Source of the DNA: Lachnospiraceae bacterium
GTDB lineage: Bacteria; Bacillota; Clostridia; Lachnospirales; Lachnospiraceae
DNA length: 64,000 nucleotides
Assembly (NCBI GenBank): GCA_014239155.1
Contig: JAAZZQ010000087.1
Location: forward strand, 1 to 64,000
Direction: 5' to 3'
Position 1 is the stretch's first letter, and each line of letters opens with the position of its first letter. The position numbers and the translations under genes are program-made. Shown piece after piece: positions 35,451 to 43,318 of the stretch. The notes beneath the pieces are model-generated. The model did not search any database and was not told the DNA's origin. It saw only the letters and a list, made by a program, of their open reading frames with translations.

Positions 35451-35564
35451 ATGAAAAAGCTTTCTCTAAAGGATTACTATATTGAAAAAGAGTTAAGTGA
35501 AAAGCATTCTTTTGAATACAGCATTCTACAAAACGCTGTATCTACAATGCTCATTCGCGATTAA
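35451..35564 (+). CDS. Small ORF, 37 aa, strong ribosome binding site
   Basis: An ATG eight bases after GGGAGG (35437-35442) opens a frame for a charged, soluble 37-residue peptide (MKKLSLKDYYIEKEL at the start, STMLIRD at the end). It has no signal peptide. It sits alone between the MITE and tRNA-Pro. I do not recognise it; the good ribosome binding site and protein-like composition argue for translation. Confidence 0.45.
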   Translation: MKKLSLKDYYIEKELSEKHSFEYSILQNAVSTMLIRD

Positions 35565-35658
35565 ATTATCACGAATCTATAGATAATATACTAAATTGTC
35601 AGACAATTGTCAATAGTTTGTATAAATTTTCTTAATTTTATATTCTTTTATTTTTATA

Positions 35659-35687
35659 TTGACATTATAATCTTATTTGTATATAAT
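35659..35687 (+). promoter_or_regulatory. Consensus promoter of tRNA-Pro
   Basis: TTGACA (35659-35664), a 17-base spacer and TATAAT (35682-35687): both hexamers match sigma-A consensus exactly, 25 bases before the tRNA 5' end. Confidence 0.85.
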
Positions 35688-35712
35688 AATTGTTGTTCAG
35701 TCATACCATTAT

Positions 35713-35787
35713 CGGGGTGTGGCTCAGTTTGGCTAGAGCGCCACCTTAGGGAGGTGGAGGCCGCAAGTTCGAATCTTGTCACTCCGA
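35713..35787 (+). tRNA. tRNA-Pro (anticodon AGG)
   Basis: 75 bases fold into a full cloverleaf. The acceptor CGGGGTG/CACTCCG has one G-U, the D stem is GCTC/GAGC, and the anticodon stem CCACC/GGTGG encloses loop TTAGGGA. The T arm has TTCGAAT. C1-G72, A73 and G37 are proline identity features. The anticodon is AGG (codon CCU). CCA is not encoded. Confidence 0.9.
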
Positions 35788-35804
35788 TTGAACGAAACAG
35801 TGCG

Positions 35805-35839
35805 AAACACCGCAGAATCATGAGTCCTGCGGTGTTTTT
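35805..35839 (+). terminator. Intrinsic terminator of tRNA-Pro
   Basis: AAACACCGCAG (35805-35815) pairs with CTGCGGTGTTT (35827-35837), giving an 11-bp perfect stem with an 11-base loop and T5. It starts 18 bases after the tRNA. Confidence 0.85.
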
Positions 35840-35944
35840 GCGTTATGGGATAAGTACCAATTAGTAAGTTGTTTTTCTAGCTTTTATGAGCTTCATCTTT
35901 CCGTTTTAGTCGAAAACCATCTGTCAGGGATGCATAGAATCATT

Positions 35945-35973
35945 AAAAAAGGTGGCTGGATTTTCCGGCCACC
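35945..35973 (-). terminator. Terminator of the hsd-TIR unit
   Basis: GGTGGCTGG (35951-35959) pairs with CCGGCCACC (35965-35973) with one G-U. On the minus strand six T residues follow directly (35945-35950). Confidence 0.75.
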
Positions 35974-36117
35974 CCCAAAATTCAAAAAACTTACACATTT
36001 AAATTGACAAACTCCAAAAAAATCGGACTCTGCCCTTTGTAACTATTCCTATATCTTATATCAGTTTTTATAGTTTACACAAAACTTGAAACGGTCTTAT
36101 AATATCCTTCTATTTTC

Positions 36118-36897
36118 TCAACAGCATAATTGATAAATCACTATTCTTGTGTCAACCTGTTCAATCTGCACTTGTATATATGCATTTTGACTTTGATATT
36201 GTTGGCATAATTGTGACAGCAGCTTTACAATCTGATTAAAGCTGTCTCTTACAAACTGATTCACTTCTAAATCTGTCGGTTCAGAATTATATTTTGCTTT
36301 TGGTATACCCAATGTAGCAAATAAATCATTCGTATCATTTCTCTACATATTCCTATTGCCGAGAAATCCCTCCTGCCCCAATTTTTCTTCAATCCTCACA
36401 CATACATCCTCAATATTAGGATTATTCATATCAGAAACAACATCCAAAAACTCTGCAATATTAGAAGATATATCCTGTCTTCGCTTTAAATCTTCATTCA
36501 GTTTCCCCATGTTTTGCATATTAATTCCTTTTAACTCATTCTCCAACTCCCTAAATTCACCTTGCCAATGTTTCACATATTTTGCTCTTGTAATGGGGCT
36601 ATAAATTCCAGAATCAATAACTGCTGGAAAAATTTTATCTCTATAATTTCTATCTCTCATTACTTCCAAAACTTCATACATGCAATTAGCTGATTTTAGA
36701 TATGAATCAGAAATCAACAAAACCGTATAATCCATGTTACTAATAGACTGCATATACTCTTTGATGCTTCCCCATTTTCTAATATTAATGATGTCTCTAT
36801 GTAATTCAATATTTTGGTTGCTTTTAAAATAATCATATATTTTATCAGCTTCATTTGAATCATTCTAACAATAGGATAAAAATATATTTGTCTTCAT
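36118..36897 (-). pseudogene. TIR-domain protein gene with two in-frame amber codons
   Basis: From ATG 36897 (AAGGAGAG upstream) the frame reads MKTNIFLSYC, stop TAG (36865-36867), then NDSNEADKIYDYF. TIR proteins have Trp or Arg at this point, so TGG to TAG is the simplest explanation. The frame continues through the TIR core (YTVLLISDSYLKSANCMYEVLEV) to a second TAG at 36343-36345. It then stays open for 74 protein-like codons (LFATLGIPKAKYN, NQFVRDSFNQIVKLL) to TGA at 36118. TIR proteins of this kind are often NAD-degrading defence effectors. It follows hsdS by 63 bases. It is probably inactivated, or restarts internally as a shortened protein. Confidence 0.75.
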
Positions 36898-36960
36898 AAA
36901 TGCAACTCTCCTTCAATTTTATATGAAGTTTGGAAAAATGTTATCCAAACTTCACATATT

Positions 36961-38439
36961 TTATTTTTCCTTCAATTCTTCACATAATGGCAGCAGTGCA
37001 TCCAATCTTTCTACTATTCTCTGTTGTTCCTCTATTGGCGGAATAGGAATTAACAGATTATCAACTTGATTCAAATAAAAGCCTTTTTGAGCCGTTCCAG
37101 TTGCCTTTATAAGTATATATTGTTGTATATATGGAGAATCTAATACATATTTTAGATAACGATTATATATTTTAGTTGATATAACAGCTACACTCCGCTG
37201 AAATGAAATATTATATCCTCCAGTATAAATGCAGCTTCGACCAAGCGTTCCGACTATTGTAAAAAAAATATCACCAATTTGAACTTGAGTACGTAAATTC
37301 TCCTGTTCAAAAATTTCTTTTGTAAGATATCTAACTTGATCCAAATCAATCAATTTATTAAAATTTATATTTTGTGCTGATAACATTAAATACTCTGTTT
37401 TCTCTACGTTTCCACGTGGCGGATTATGGTCTCCATCAACAATTTTAGTACAAACATTTCTTAATCTTACCCATCTCCAATTTTCAGGAATATCAAATGG
37501 AATTTCCTCTTCCTCAATATCTGGTAATGATTTTTCTTTTTTGATTTTCTTTTGTACAATCAATTCTTCTTTCTCTTTTTTAATTGATGCCAACAATTCA
37601 TCCACATCACTATCACTCCCCAGCTGCTCTGCCAATTTTCCCTGCATCGCAGCCTGAAGTAGTGCATCTTTCATATCTGTTGGAAATTCTTTCTTTAATA
37701 CTTCCAATTCTTTTTCTATCTTCTCATACTCATCAATCTTTGGCATTATCTCATTGATTTTATCAACAATTCTCTGCTGTTCTTCGATTGGGGGAAGAGG
37801 GATAAGCATTTTTGATAAAGTCTGTCCATTACAATTTGGTTGGCATCCCTGTGTTTTTCCATTCTGTAGTTGTACCCAATACAATTGGCTCTCCATAAAA
37901 TATTTCAAATATTTAGAAACTAACTGATTACTATATCTTGTTCTTATTAAATATCCTGCATAAATTGCATTTTCTGGAATATCATTCACTAAAAATGATT
38001 TTCCAACTGTGCCCCCTGTTCTTGCAAATAATATATCATTATCTTGTAACAGATATATTTCTATTTCTTCATCTTCTATATCACAATATGGCACACTTCC
38101 CCAATCTACAGAATTATTTTGTATATCACTAATACGAACCATTCTAATTTTCCCTGCTTCTTTAGCAGGAGCATTATATCCATATTGAATCGAATATGCT
38201 AAATTCCCCCATCTCATCCATCTCCAATTTTCAGGAATGTCAAACGGAACATCTTTCTCTTGAATCTTTGGTAATGCTTTCTCTTTTTTAATCTTCTTTT
38301 GTGCAACCAGTTCTTCTTTTTCTTTCTGAATTGATTCCAACAAATCATCCACATCACTATCAGTTTCAAGCCGTTCTGTCAACTTTCCCTGCAATGCAGC
38401 CTGCAATACCGCTTGTCTTAAATCTTCCGCTAATACCAT
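36961..38439 (-). CDS. hsdS: Type I restriction system specificity subunit HsdS
   Basis: A 492-residue protein with two target-recognition domains. Each is preceded by the same conserved block (QAALQGKLTERLETDSDVDDLL and QAAMQGKLAEQLGSDSDVDELL, then KKIKKEK, PFDIPENWRW) and followed by IPLPPIEEQQRIV or IPIPPIEEQQRIV. The halves recognise the two parts of a bipartite DNA site. Two bases separate it from hsdM. The long internal direct repeat makes half-exchange by recombination possible. The target sequence cannot be read. Confidence 0.95.
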   Translation of the reverse strand: MVLAEDLRQAVLQAALQGKLTERLETDSDVDDLLESIQKEKEELVAQKKIKKEKALPKIQEKDVPFDIPENWRWMRWGNLAYSIQYGYNAPAKEAGKIRMVRISDIQNNSVDWGSVPYCDIEDEEIEIYLLQDNDILFARTGGTVGKSFLVNDIPENAIYAGYLIRTRYSNQLVSKYLKYFMESQLYWVQLQNGKTQGCQPNCNGQTLSKMLIPLPPIEEQQRIVDKINEIMPKIDEYEKIEKELEVLKKEFPTDMKDALLQAAMQGKLAEQLGSDSDVDELLASIKKEKEELIVQKKIKKEKSLPDIEEEEIPFDIPENWRWVRLRNVCTKIVDGDHNPPRGNVEKTEYLMLSAQNINFNKLIDLDQVRYLTKEIFEQENLRTQVQIGDIFFTIVGTLGRSCIYTGGYNISFQRSVAVISTKIYNRYLKYVLDSPYIQQYILIKATGTAQKGFYLNQVDNLLIPIPPIEEQQRIVERLDALLPLCEELKEK

Positions 38440-38441
38440 AA

Positions 38442-39950
38442 CTACACTCCCAACATATCCATAATCTCTTGTAACTTTGCATCCATCTTTCGATCAAGCC
38501 TTTTTCTCTCCGCTTTAAAATTCTCTATTGTGTCTTTCGGAGAAAGAATTACTTTCTCTTCATTTGGAAAACCACAAAAGTCTAAACTATAATTATTCGC
38601 TGCAATCTCATCCACAGATACCCTTTTTGCCTTCCAAGTCTCAGTCATGGAACTGTCTTCTTTTTCATCTTTTATCTCTATGCGATTACCCCACCATTCA
38701 TCAAGAGCAGACATTTTCTCCCTTGTCATAGGATTCTTTTTCATAGAAAATTTCTGCCCGTTTGGTAAATCAAATCGGTAAAACCACACATCCGTTGTAG
38801 GCTCTGTTTTATTAAAGAAAAGCAGATTGGTTGCAATGCTTGTATAGGGAGCAAAACAACTCCCTGGAAGCCTGATAACTGTATGTAAATTAAATTCTTC
38901 TAACAGTTTCTTTTTGATTGCACTTTTACTGTTATCAGTTCCAAAAATAAATCCATCAGGAAGAACTACTCCACATCTTCCATTTTTATTAAGGCGATAC
39001 ATAATCTCTATCATAAAAAGGTCTGCTGTTTCTGAATTTCTAAGTTCAGCAGGAAAATTCTTCTGCACAATTTCCAGCTCTGAACCGCCATAAGGGGGAT
39101 TCATCAAAATAACATCAAATTTATCATCATCGGAATATCTTCTTACATCCTGCTCTAACGAATTGTCATGCATAATATCTGGTTCTGCAATATCATTAAG
39201 CAGCATATTCGTTGTACAGAGCATATAAGGAAGCTGTTTCTTTTCAACACCATAAAAGGAATGTTGTAATTTGGGTAAATCTTCTACCTTGATTCCTGCA
39301 TCTTCCACATGATGAAGTGCATCCACAAGAAATCCACCTGTACCACATGCAAAATCTGCCACTTTCTCCCCAATCTTTGGATTCACTTTGTCAACAACAA
39401 ATGATGTGATTGCTCTTGGAGTATAGAACTCCCCGTTATTCTTCTGCAAGCCCTTCAGCAGAGTTTCATAAATATCATTAAATGCATGTCTTTCAGCATA
39501 ATCAGAGAAATCAATTTCATCAAAAATATTGAGTAACTGCCTAAGAAGCACTCCATTTTTCATAAAATTAGTGGATTCTCTCATAAATTCTTTTACAAGA
39601 AGGGAAGCTCTGTCTGTCTTTGTAAAAAGGTAAACTTCTTCTCCTTTTTCATTTTTCACAGCATCCCCAGACAATACCCTAAACAGCTTATTGTTCACAA
39701 AATCTATCAGTTCTCCGCCTGTCATTTGGTCTTTAACAGAAGTGGATGTTACCCAATCCCTCCAACGGTAGCCGTTTGGAATAATTGGAACATAATCACT
39801 CTGCATCAATTCCCATTCTTCCTCTTTATAATCAAAAATCTTTAGAAATAGAATCCATACAATTTGGGACAATCTCTGTTCATCCCCGCCAACACCTGCA
39901 TCTCCTCGCATAATGTCCTGCAGTCTTTTTATTAATGTTGCTAATGCCAT
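38442..39950 (-). CDS. hsdM: Type I restriction system DNA methyltransferase HsdM
   Basis: A 502-residue N6-adenine methyltransferase with an N-terminal HsdM helical domain. The SAM-binding motif is DFACGTGGFLVDAL and the catalytic motif is NPPYGGSE (NPPY). It methylates the host site and forms the M2S core with HsdS. It lies 18 bases after hsdR and directly before hsdS. All motifs are intact. Confidence 0.96.
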   Translation of the reverse strand: MALATLIKRLQDIMRGDAGVGGDEQRLSQIVWILFLKIFDYKEEEWELMQSDYVPIIPNGYRWRDWVTSTSVKDQMTGGELIDFVNNKLFRVLSGDAVKNEKGEEVYLFTKTDRASLLVKEFMRESTNFMKNGVLLRQLLNIFDEIDFSDYAERHAFNDIYETLLKGLQKNNGEFYTPRAITSFVVDKVNPKIGEKVADFACGTGGFLVDALHHVEDAGIKVEDLPKLQHSFYGVEKKQLPYMLCTTNMLLNDIAEPDIMHDNSLEQDVRRYSDDDKFDVILMNPPYGGSELEIVQKNFPAELRNSETADLFMIEIMYRLNKNGRCGVVLPDGFIFGTDNSKSAIKKKLLEEFNLHTVIRLPGSCFAPYTSIATNLLFFNKTEPTTDVWFYRFDLPNGQKFSMKKNPMTREKMSALDEWWGNRIEIKDEKEDSSMTETWKAKRVSVDEIAANNYSLDFCGFPNEEKVILSPKDTIENFKAERKRLDRKMDAKLQEIMDMLGV

Positions 39951-39968
39951 ACTTTTTCTCCTTGTTGT

Positions 39969-42368
39969 CTAATATAACTCTTCTTCTATTTGTTTCATTA
40001 AATCAATAAAATTCTGTTTGTTTCCACCAAATACACTCTTCAATATTTTCATTGGTGTATATCCTTTTTCTTTGAACACAGGAAGATTAAATACAGTAAT
40101 ATCCTTCAGCTTTGAAAAATCCTCTGTCTTATATTCATCCAAAATAGTCTGGATAATATCTCTTTTTTCAATATCAAGTTCATCCAGAATACCTGCATTG
40201 TAAACATTCTGCAATCTTTCTTCTTTGGATTTAGGCGGCTGCTTATATCCAACCAATCCAACAATATCAAATTTATCAATATAATATCCTACTGCTTCAC
40301 TGACTTTTCTCACATATGCTCTCTCAATCAATAAATCCATAGTCATTCCATCTTTATCATCTGCTGCTTTAAAAGAAACGTAAAAATCCTGATATGTCGG
40401 ATATTGGCTTAAAATATTGTTCCTTACACAGCTTTCAATATTCTGTTTGACAAGATTCCCATTCTCATCTGTATAGCGGACTTCTTCCCCATCAATCGTC
40501 ACATCCACACCATTGACTTTTACTTTTTGAATATGTCCTTTGGACTTTCCTTTCTCTTTATCCTCGCCATTTTCATCTGTTTCTTTTTGTGGGCTTCCTT
40601 TCGGAAATGAACCATTCTCTCCCACTTCCATAACAGCCACTGGTTCCCCGTCAAATTCTGGGTCTTCAAATTGATAGTAATTTGACCTAAAATCTAAGAT
40701 GGTAAAATGTAGCTTGCTCTTCTTTTCTTCATCAATCGTAAAGTTTTCATTGATTCTTGTTCCCCTGCCGATTGTCTGCTTAAACTCTGTCATAGAACCA
40801 ATAGATTTATCCAAAACAATCAATTCACAAGTCTCCGAATCAACACCTGTTGACATCAACTTGCTTGTAACTGCAATGACAGGATATTTTGTATCTGGAT
40901 CAGTAAAATTCTCCAATTCTGCTTTTCCTATTTCATCATCACCTGTAATTTTCATTATGTACTTGCTGTTTTCCTGAACCAAATCTGAATTAAGGTTTTT
41001 CAGCTTCAAAACCATTGCATCTGCATGGTCAATATTTTCACAGAATACAATTGTCTTTGCATATCTGCAATCATTTTCTTTCATATAATCTGTAATTCTT
41101 TGTGCAACAATTTCCTGTCTCTCTTCAACAACAATTGTTCTGTCAAAGTCTTTCTGTGTATAAACCCTGTTTCTTATAGGATTACCCTCTACATCCAATT
41201 TACCTGTCGGCGGTCTGTATCCCTCTTTATCAATATTAAGTTCCACAGAAATAACCCTGTAAGGAGCAAGAAATCCATCCTCAATGCCCTGTTTTAACGA
41301 ATATGTATATAAAGGTTTATCATCTGTTTCCGCACAGAAATAATTGATATTTGATACATCTTCTGTTTCTTTGGGTGTAGCAGTCAGTCCAAGCTGCGTT
41401 GCTGAACTAAAATATTCCAATATTTCATGCCAGTTGGAATCCAAATCAGCAGAACCCCTGTGACACTCATCCACAATAATCATATCAAAGAAATCAGGCG
41501 GAAGTTCCTTATAATAATCTTTATCTTTGCTCTTTAACTGTTGATAAAGTGCTGTATATACTTCATAAGCAGTATCTTTCTTTATGTTTGCACTTTTCAT
41601 CTTTACCATAACACCAGCATCCACAAAAGGCTTAAAATCTTTCTGCATCGTCTGGTCTGCAAGTGCATTTCTGTCAACTAAATACAGGATTTTCTTTTTG
41701 GTTTTACTCTTCCACAGTCTCCACACAATCTGAAACGCAGTAAATGTCTTGCCTGTTCCTGTTGCCATAACAAGAAGCATCCTGTTCTTCCCCTGGGCAA
41801 TTGCATCAATTACCCTGTTGATAGCAATTCTTTGATAATATCTTGGTTTCTTTGGTTTAACCTTCGATGCATCAATATAATAAGGTTGGTTAACCAACCT
41901 GACTTCATCTTCTGATAAGCTTTTTTCTTTGATATATCTGTTCCACAGTTCTTCTGGATATGGGAAATCCTGCATTTTCAGTTTGTCATTATTTTTATGA
42001 AGAATCCTATCTTCTTCGATTAAATTTATCCCATTTGTTGTATATGCAAATGGAATATCCAAAATTTCTGCATATTCAAGAACCTGCTGATACCCTTCCA
42101 TTGCACTATGATCAATTCCTTTTGCTTCTACCAATGCCAAAGGAATATTATCTTTAAACAATAGAAGATAATCTGCTTTTTTCTTATCTCCTCTTGATAC
42201 TTTATCTCCATCAATATTTACCCTGCCATCTGTAAAGTAATATTCCATAATAATATTATCAGAGTTGTCTTTTCCCCATCTTTCCTGAATAATCGGAGTA
42301 ATGTATTTCTTTTTCGTGTTTTCTTCGTTTTTCTGCTGCTCTGCAATTTCTTCTGCTGTCAACTGCAT
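39969..42368 (-). CDS. hsdR: Type I restriction system endonuclease/translocase HsdR (EcoEI-like)
   Basis: A 799-residue EcoEI-type R subunit. It has an N-terminal nuclease domain with ALVEAKG (ExK), a SF2 motor with MATGTGKT, DECHRGS, LTATPKET and GRGTRI, and a C-terminal EcoEI_R_C-like region. It translocates and cuts unmethylated DNA. It is first in hsdR-hsdM-hsdS with AAGGAG before the start. Length is typical and the motifs look intact, so restriction should be functional. Confidence 0.95.
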   Translation of the reverse strand: MQLTAEEIAEQQKNEENTKKKYITPIIQERWGKDNSDNIIMEYYFTDGRVNIDGDKVSRGDKKKADYLLLFKDNIPLALVEAKGIDHSAMEGYQQVLEYAEILDIPFAYTTNGINLIEEDRILHKNNDKLKMQDFPYPEELWNRYIKEKSLSEDEVRLVNQPYYIDASKVKPKKPRYYQRIAINRVIDAIAQGKNRMLLVMATGTGKTFTAFQIVWRLWKSKTKKKILYLVDRNALADQTMQKDFKPFVDAGVMVKMKSANIKKDTAYEVYTALYQQLKSKDKDYYKELPPDFFDMIIVDECHRGSADLDSNWHEILEYFSSATQLGLTATPKETEDVSNINYFCAETDDKPLYTYSLKQGIEDGFLAPYRVISVELNIDKEGYRPPTGKLDVEGNPIRNRVYTQKDFDRTIVVEERQEIVAQRITDYMKENDCRYAKTIVFCENIDHADAMVLKLKNLNSDLVQENSKYIMKITGDDEIGKAELENFTDPDTKYPVIAVTSKLMSTGVDSETCELIVLDKSIGSMTEFKQTIGRGTRINENFTIDEEKKSKLHFTILDFRSNYYQFEDPEFDGEPVAVMEVGENGSFPKGSPQKETDENGEDKEKGKSKGHIQKVKVNGVDVTIDGEEVRYTDENGNLVKQNIESCVRNNILSQYPTYQDFYVSFKAADDKDGMTMDLLIERAYVRKVSEAVGYYIDKFDIVGLVGYKQPPKSKEERLQNVYNAGILDELDIEKRDIIQTILDEYKTEDFSKLKDITVFNLPVFKEKGYTPMKILKSVFGGNKQNFIDLMKQIEEELY

Positions 42369-42717
42369 AATCTTTTCTCCTTCAATTCTTTCTCAAATTA
42401 ATTTCTCATATACATTTTAATATTTAAGAAACAATATCTACTACTAAATATGTTTACTTATTTAATATAGTTGCAATATAACAAAAAATCAATCTAAATC
42501 AGTACTACTCTTAATACTTCATTGCTTATATAATCACATATAAAGCACTCTTCTTAACTCATAATAAACTTTAATATAAAAATAGGTCTTACTAAGTAAA
42601 GGTTATCCACTGCTAATTCTATAATTCCCTTTACTTTTTTATTATATTTGGACTTATGATTCTACGTTAGGGTACTTAGATTCAGTTTTTACTTTTTAAT
42701 TCTGTATCACTAAAAAT
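42369..42717. other. AT-rich leader region of hsdR
   Basis: No gene is seen. It should hold the hsd promoter, but AT content makes any single box assignment arbitrary. AGTAAAGG (42595-42602) and its complement (42628-42635), followed by T6, form a plus-strand hairpin with no plus-strand gene in front of it. Confidence 0.4.
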
Positions 42718-42918
42718 TTATCTTTTAGTAAATCTTGTATAATACATTTTTGCCTGCATAGCATCAATACCCATACGTTTTGCTAAACGACTTAATATAT
42801 CTTTTGTAGGTACATTATACGCAATCCCCATTACTACTATTTCTTCTGCTTTAACTTCTCTTTCTTTGTTTCTTGCATATTTTTCTACATATCTTTCAAC
42901 TTCAGCACACATTTCCAT
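42718..42918 (-). CDS. Small hypothetical protein, 66 aa
   Basis: A helical, charged protein (MEMCAEVERYVEKYARNKERE at the start, YYTRFTKR at the end) with no membrane segment. The middle (IVVMGIAYNVPTKDILSRLAKRMGI) could form a helix-turn-helix-like core. The start is ATG 42918 because GAGGA lies nearby; a longer TTG frame lacks one. It lies between the restriction and NACHT genes on the same strand. Family unknown. Confidence 0.5.
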   Translation of the reverse strand: MEMCAEVERYVEKYARNKEREVKAEEIVVMGIAYNVPTKDILSRLAKRMGIDAMQAKMYYTRFTKR

Positions 42919-43318
42919 CACTTCTTCCTCATCTTTCTTAAAATATGTTACTCTGTTTGACAACTTACTATTATATCCTATCTAGTGTAACAAATAATAA
43001 GTTCCTAATACATTGATATAGTATAATTGCTCATATGCAAAACAAAGAATTAAATCATAATGGTAGCTACAGCATTTAGCAACAACAAAACAAATAGATA
43101 ATCGCATAATCAAATGTATCAATTAATTATATATCTTCACCACATAATATATTATAGACTAGAAGTTATCAAAAGATTGGCCTCAAACTTCTTATTTTAA
43201 CTTCGTAGCCCGTTATATGGTTATTGATTTATTTCAGCTATTTTGCTAAAATTCTAAACAACTTTAATAAAAATCCAAACAATTTTCTTTTCGTTCATTT
43301 CCAATTGCTGCCTTATAC
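42919..43318. other. Non-coding spacer between the small gene and the NACHT gene
   Basis: AT-rich with no credible frame. A TATAAT lies on the minus strand close to the start of the small gene, but no good -35 box is seen. Confidence 0.35.

Noticed and set aside
35607-35864. An 85-codon plus-strand frame across the tRNA
   Set aside because: Its middle is simply the translation of tRNA-Pro and its start lies in the tRNA promoter; there is no ribosome binding site.
36118-36897. TAG as a sense codon (recoding) in this genome
   Set aside because: TAG is used as a normal stop in the window, for example at the end of the SUKH gene (3227-3229), so general recoding is excluded; only local explanations remain.
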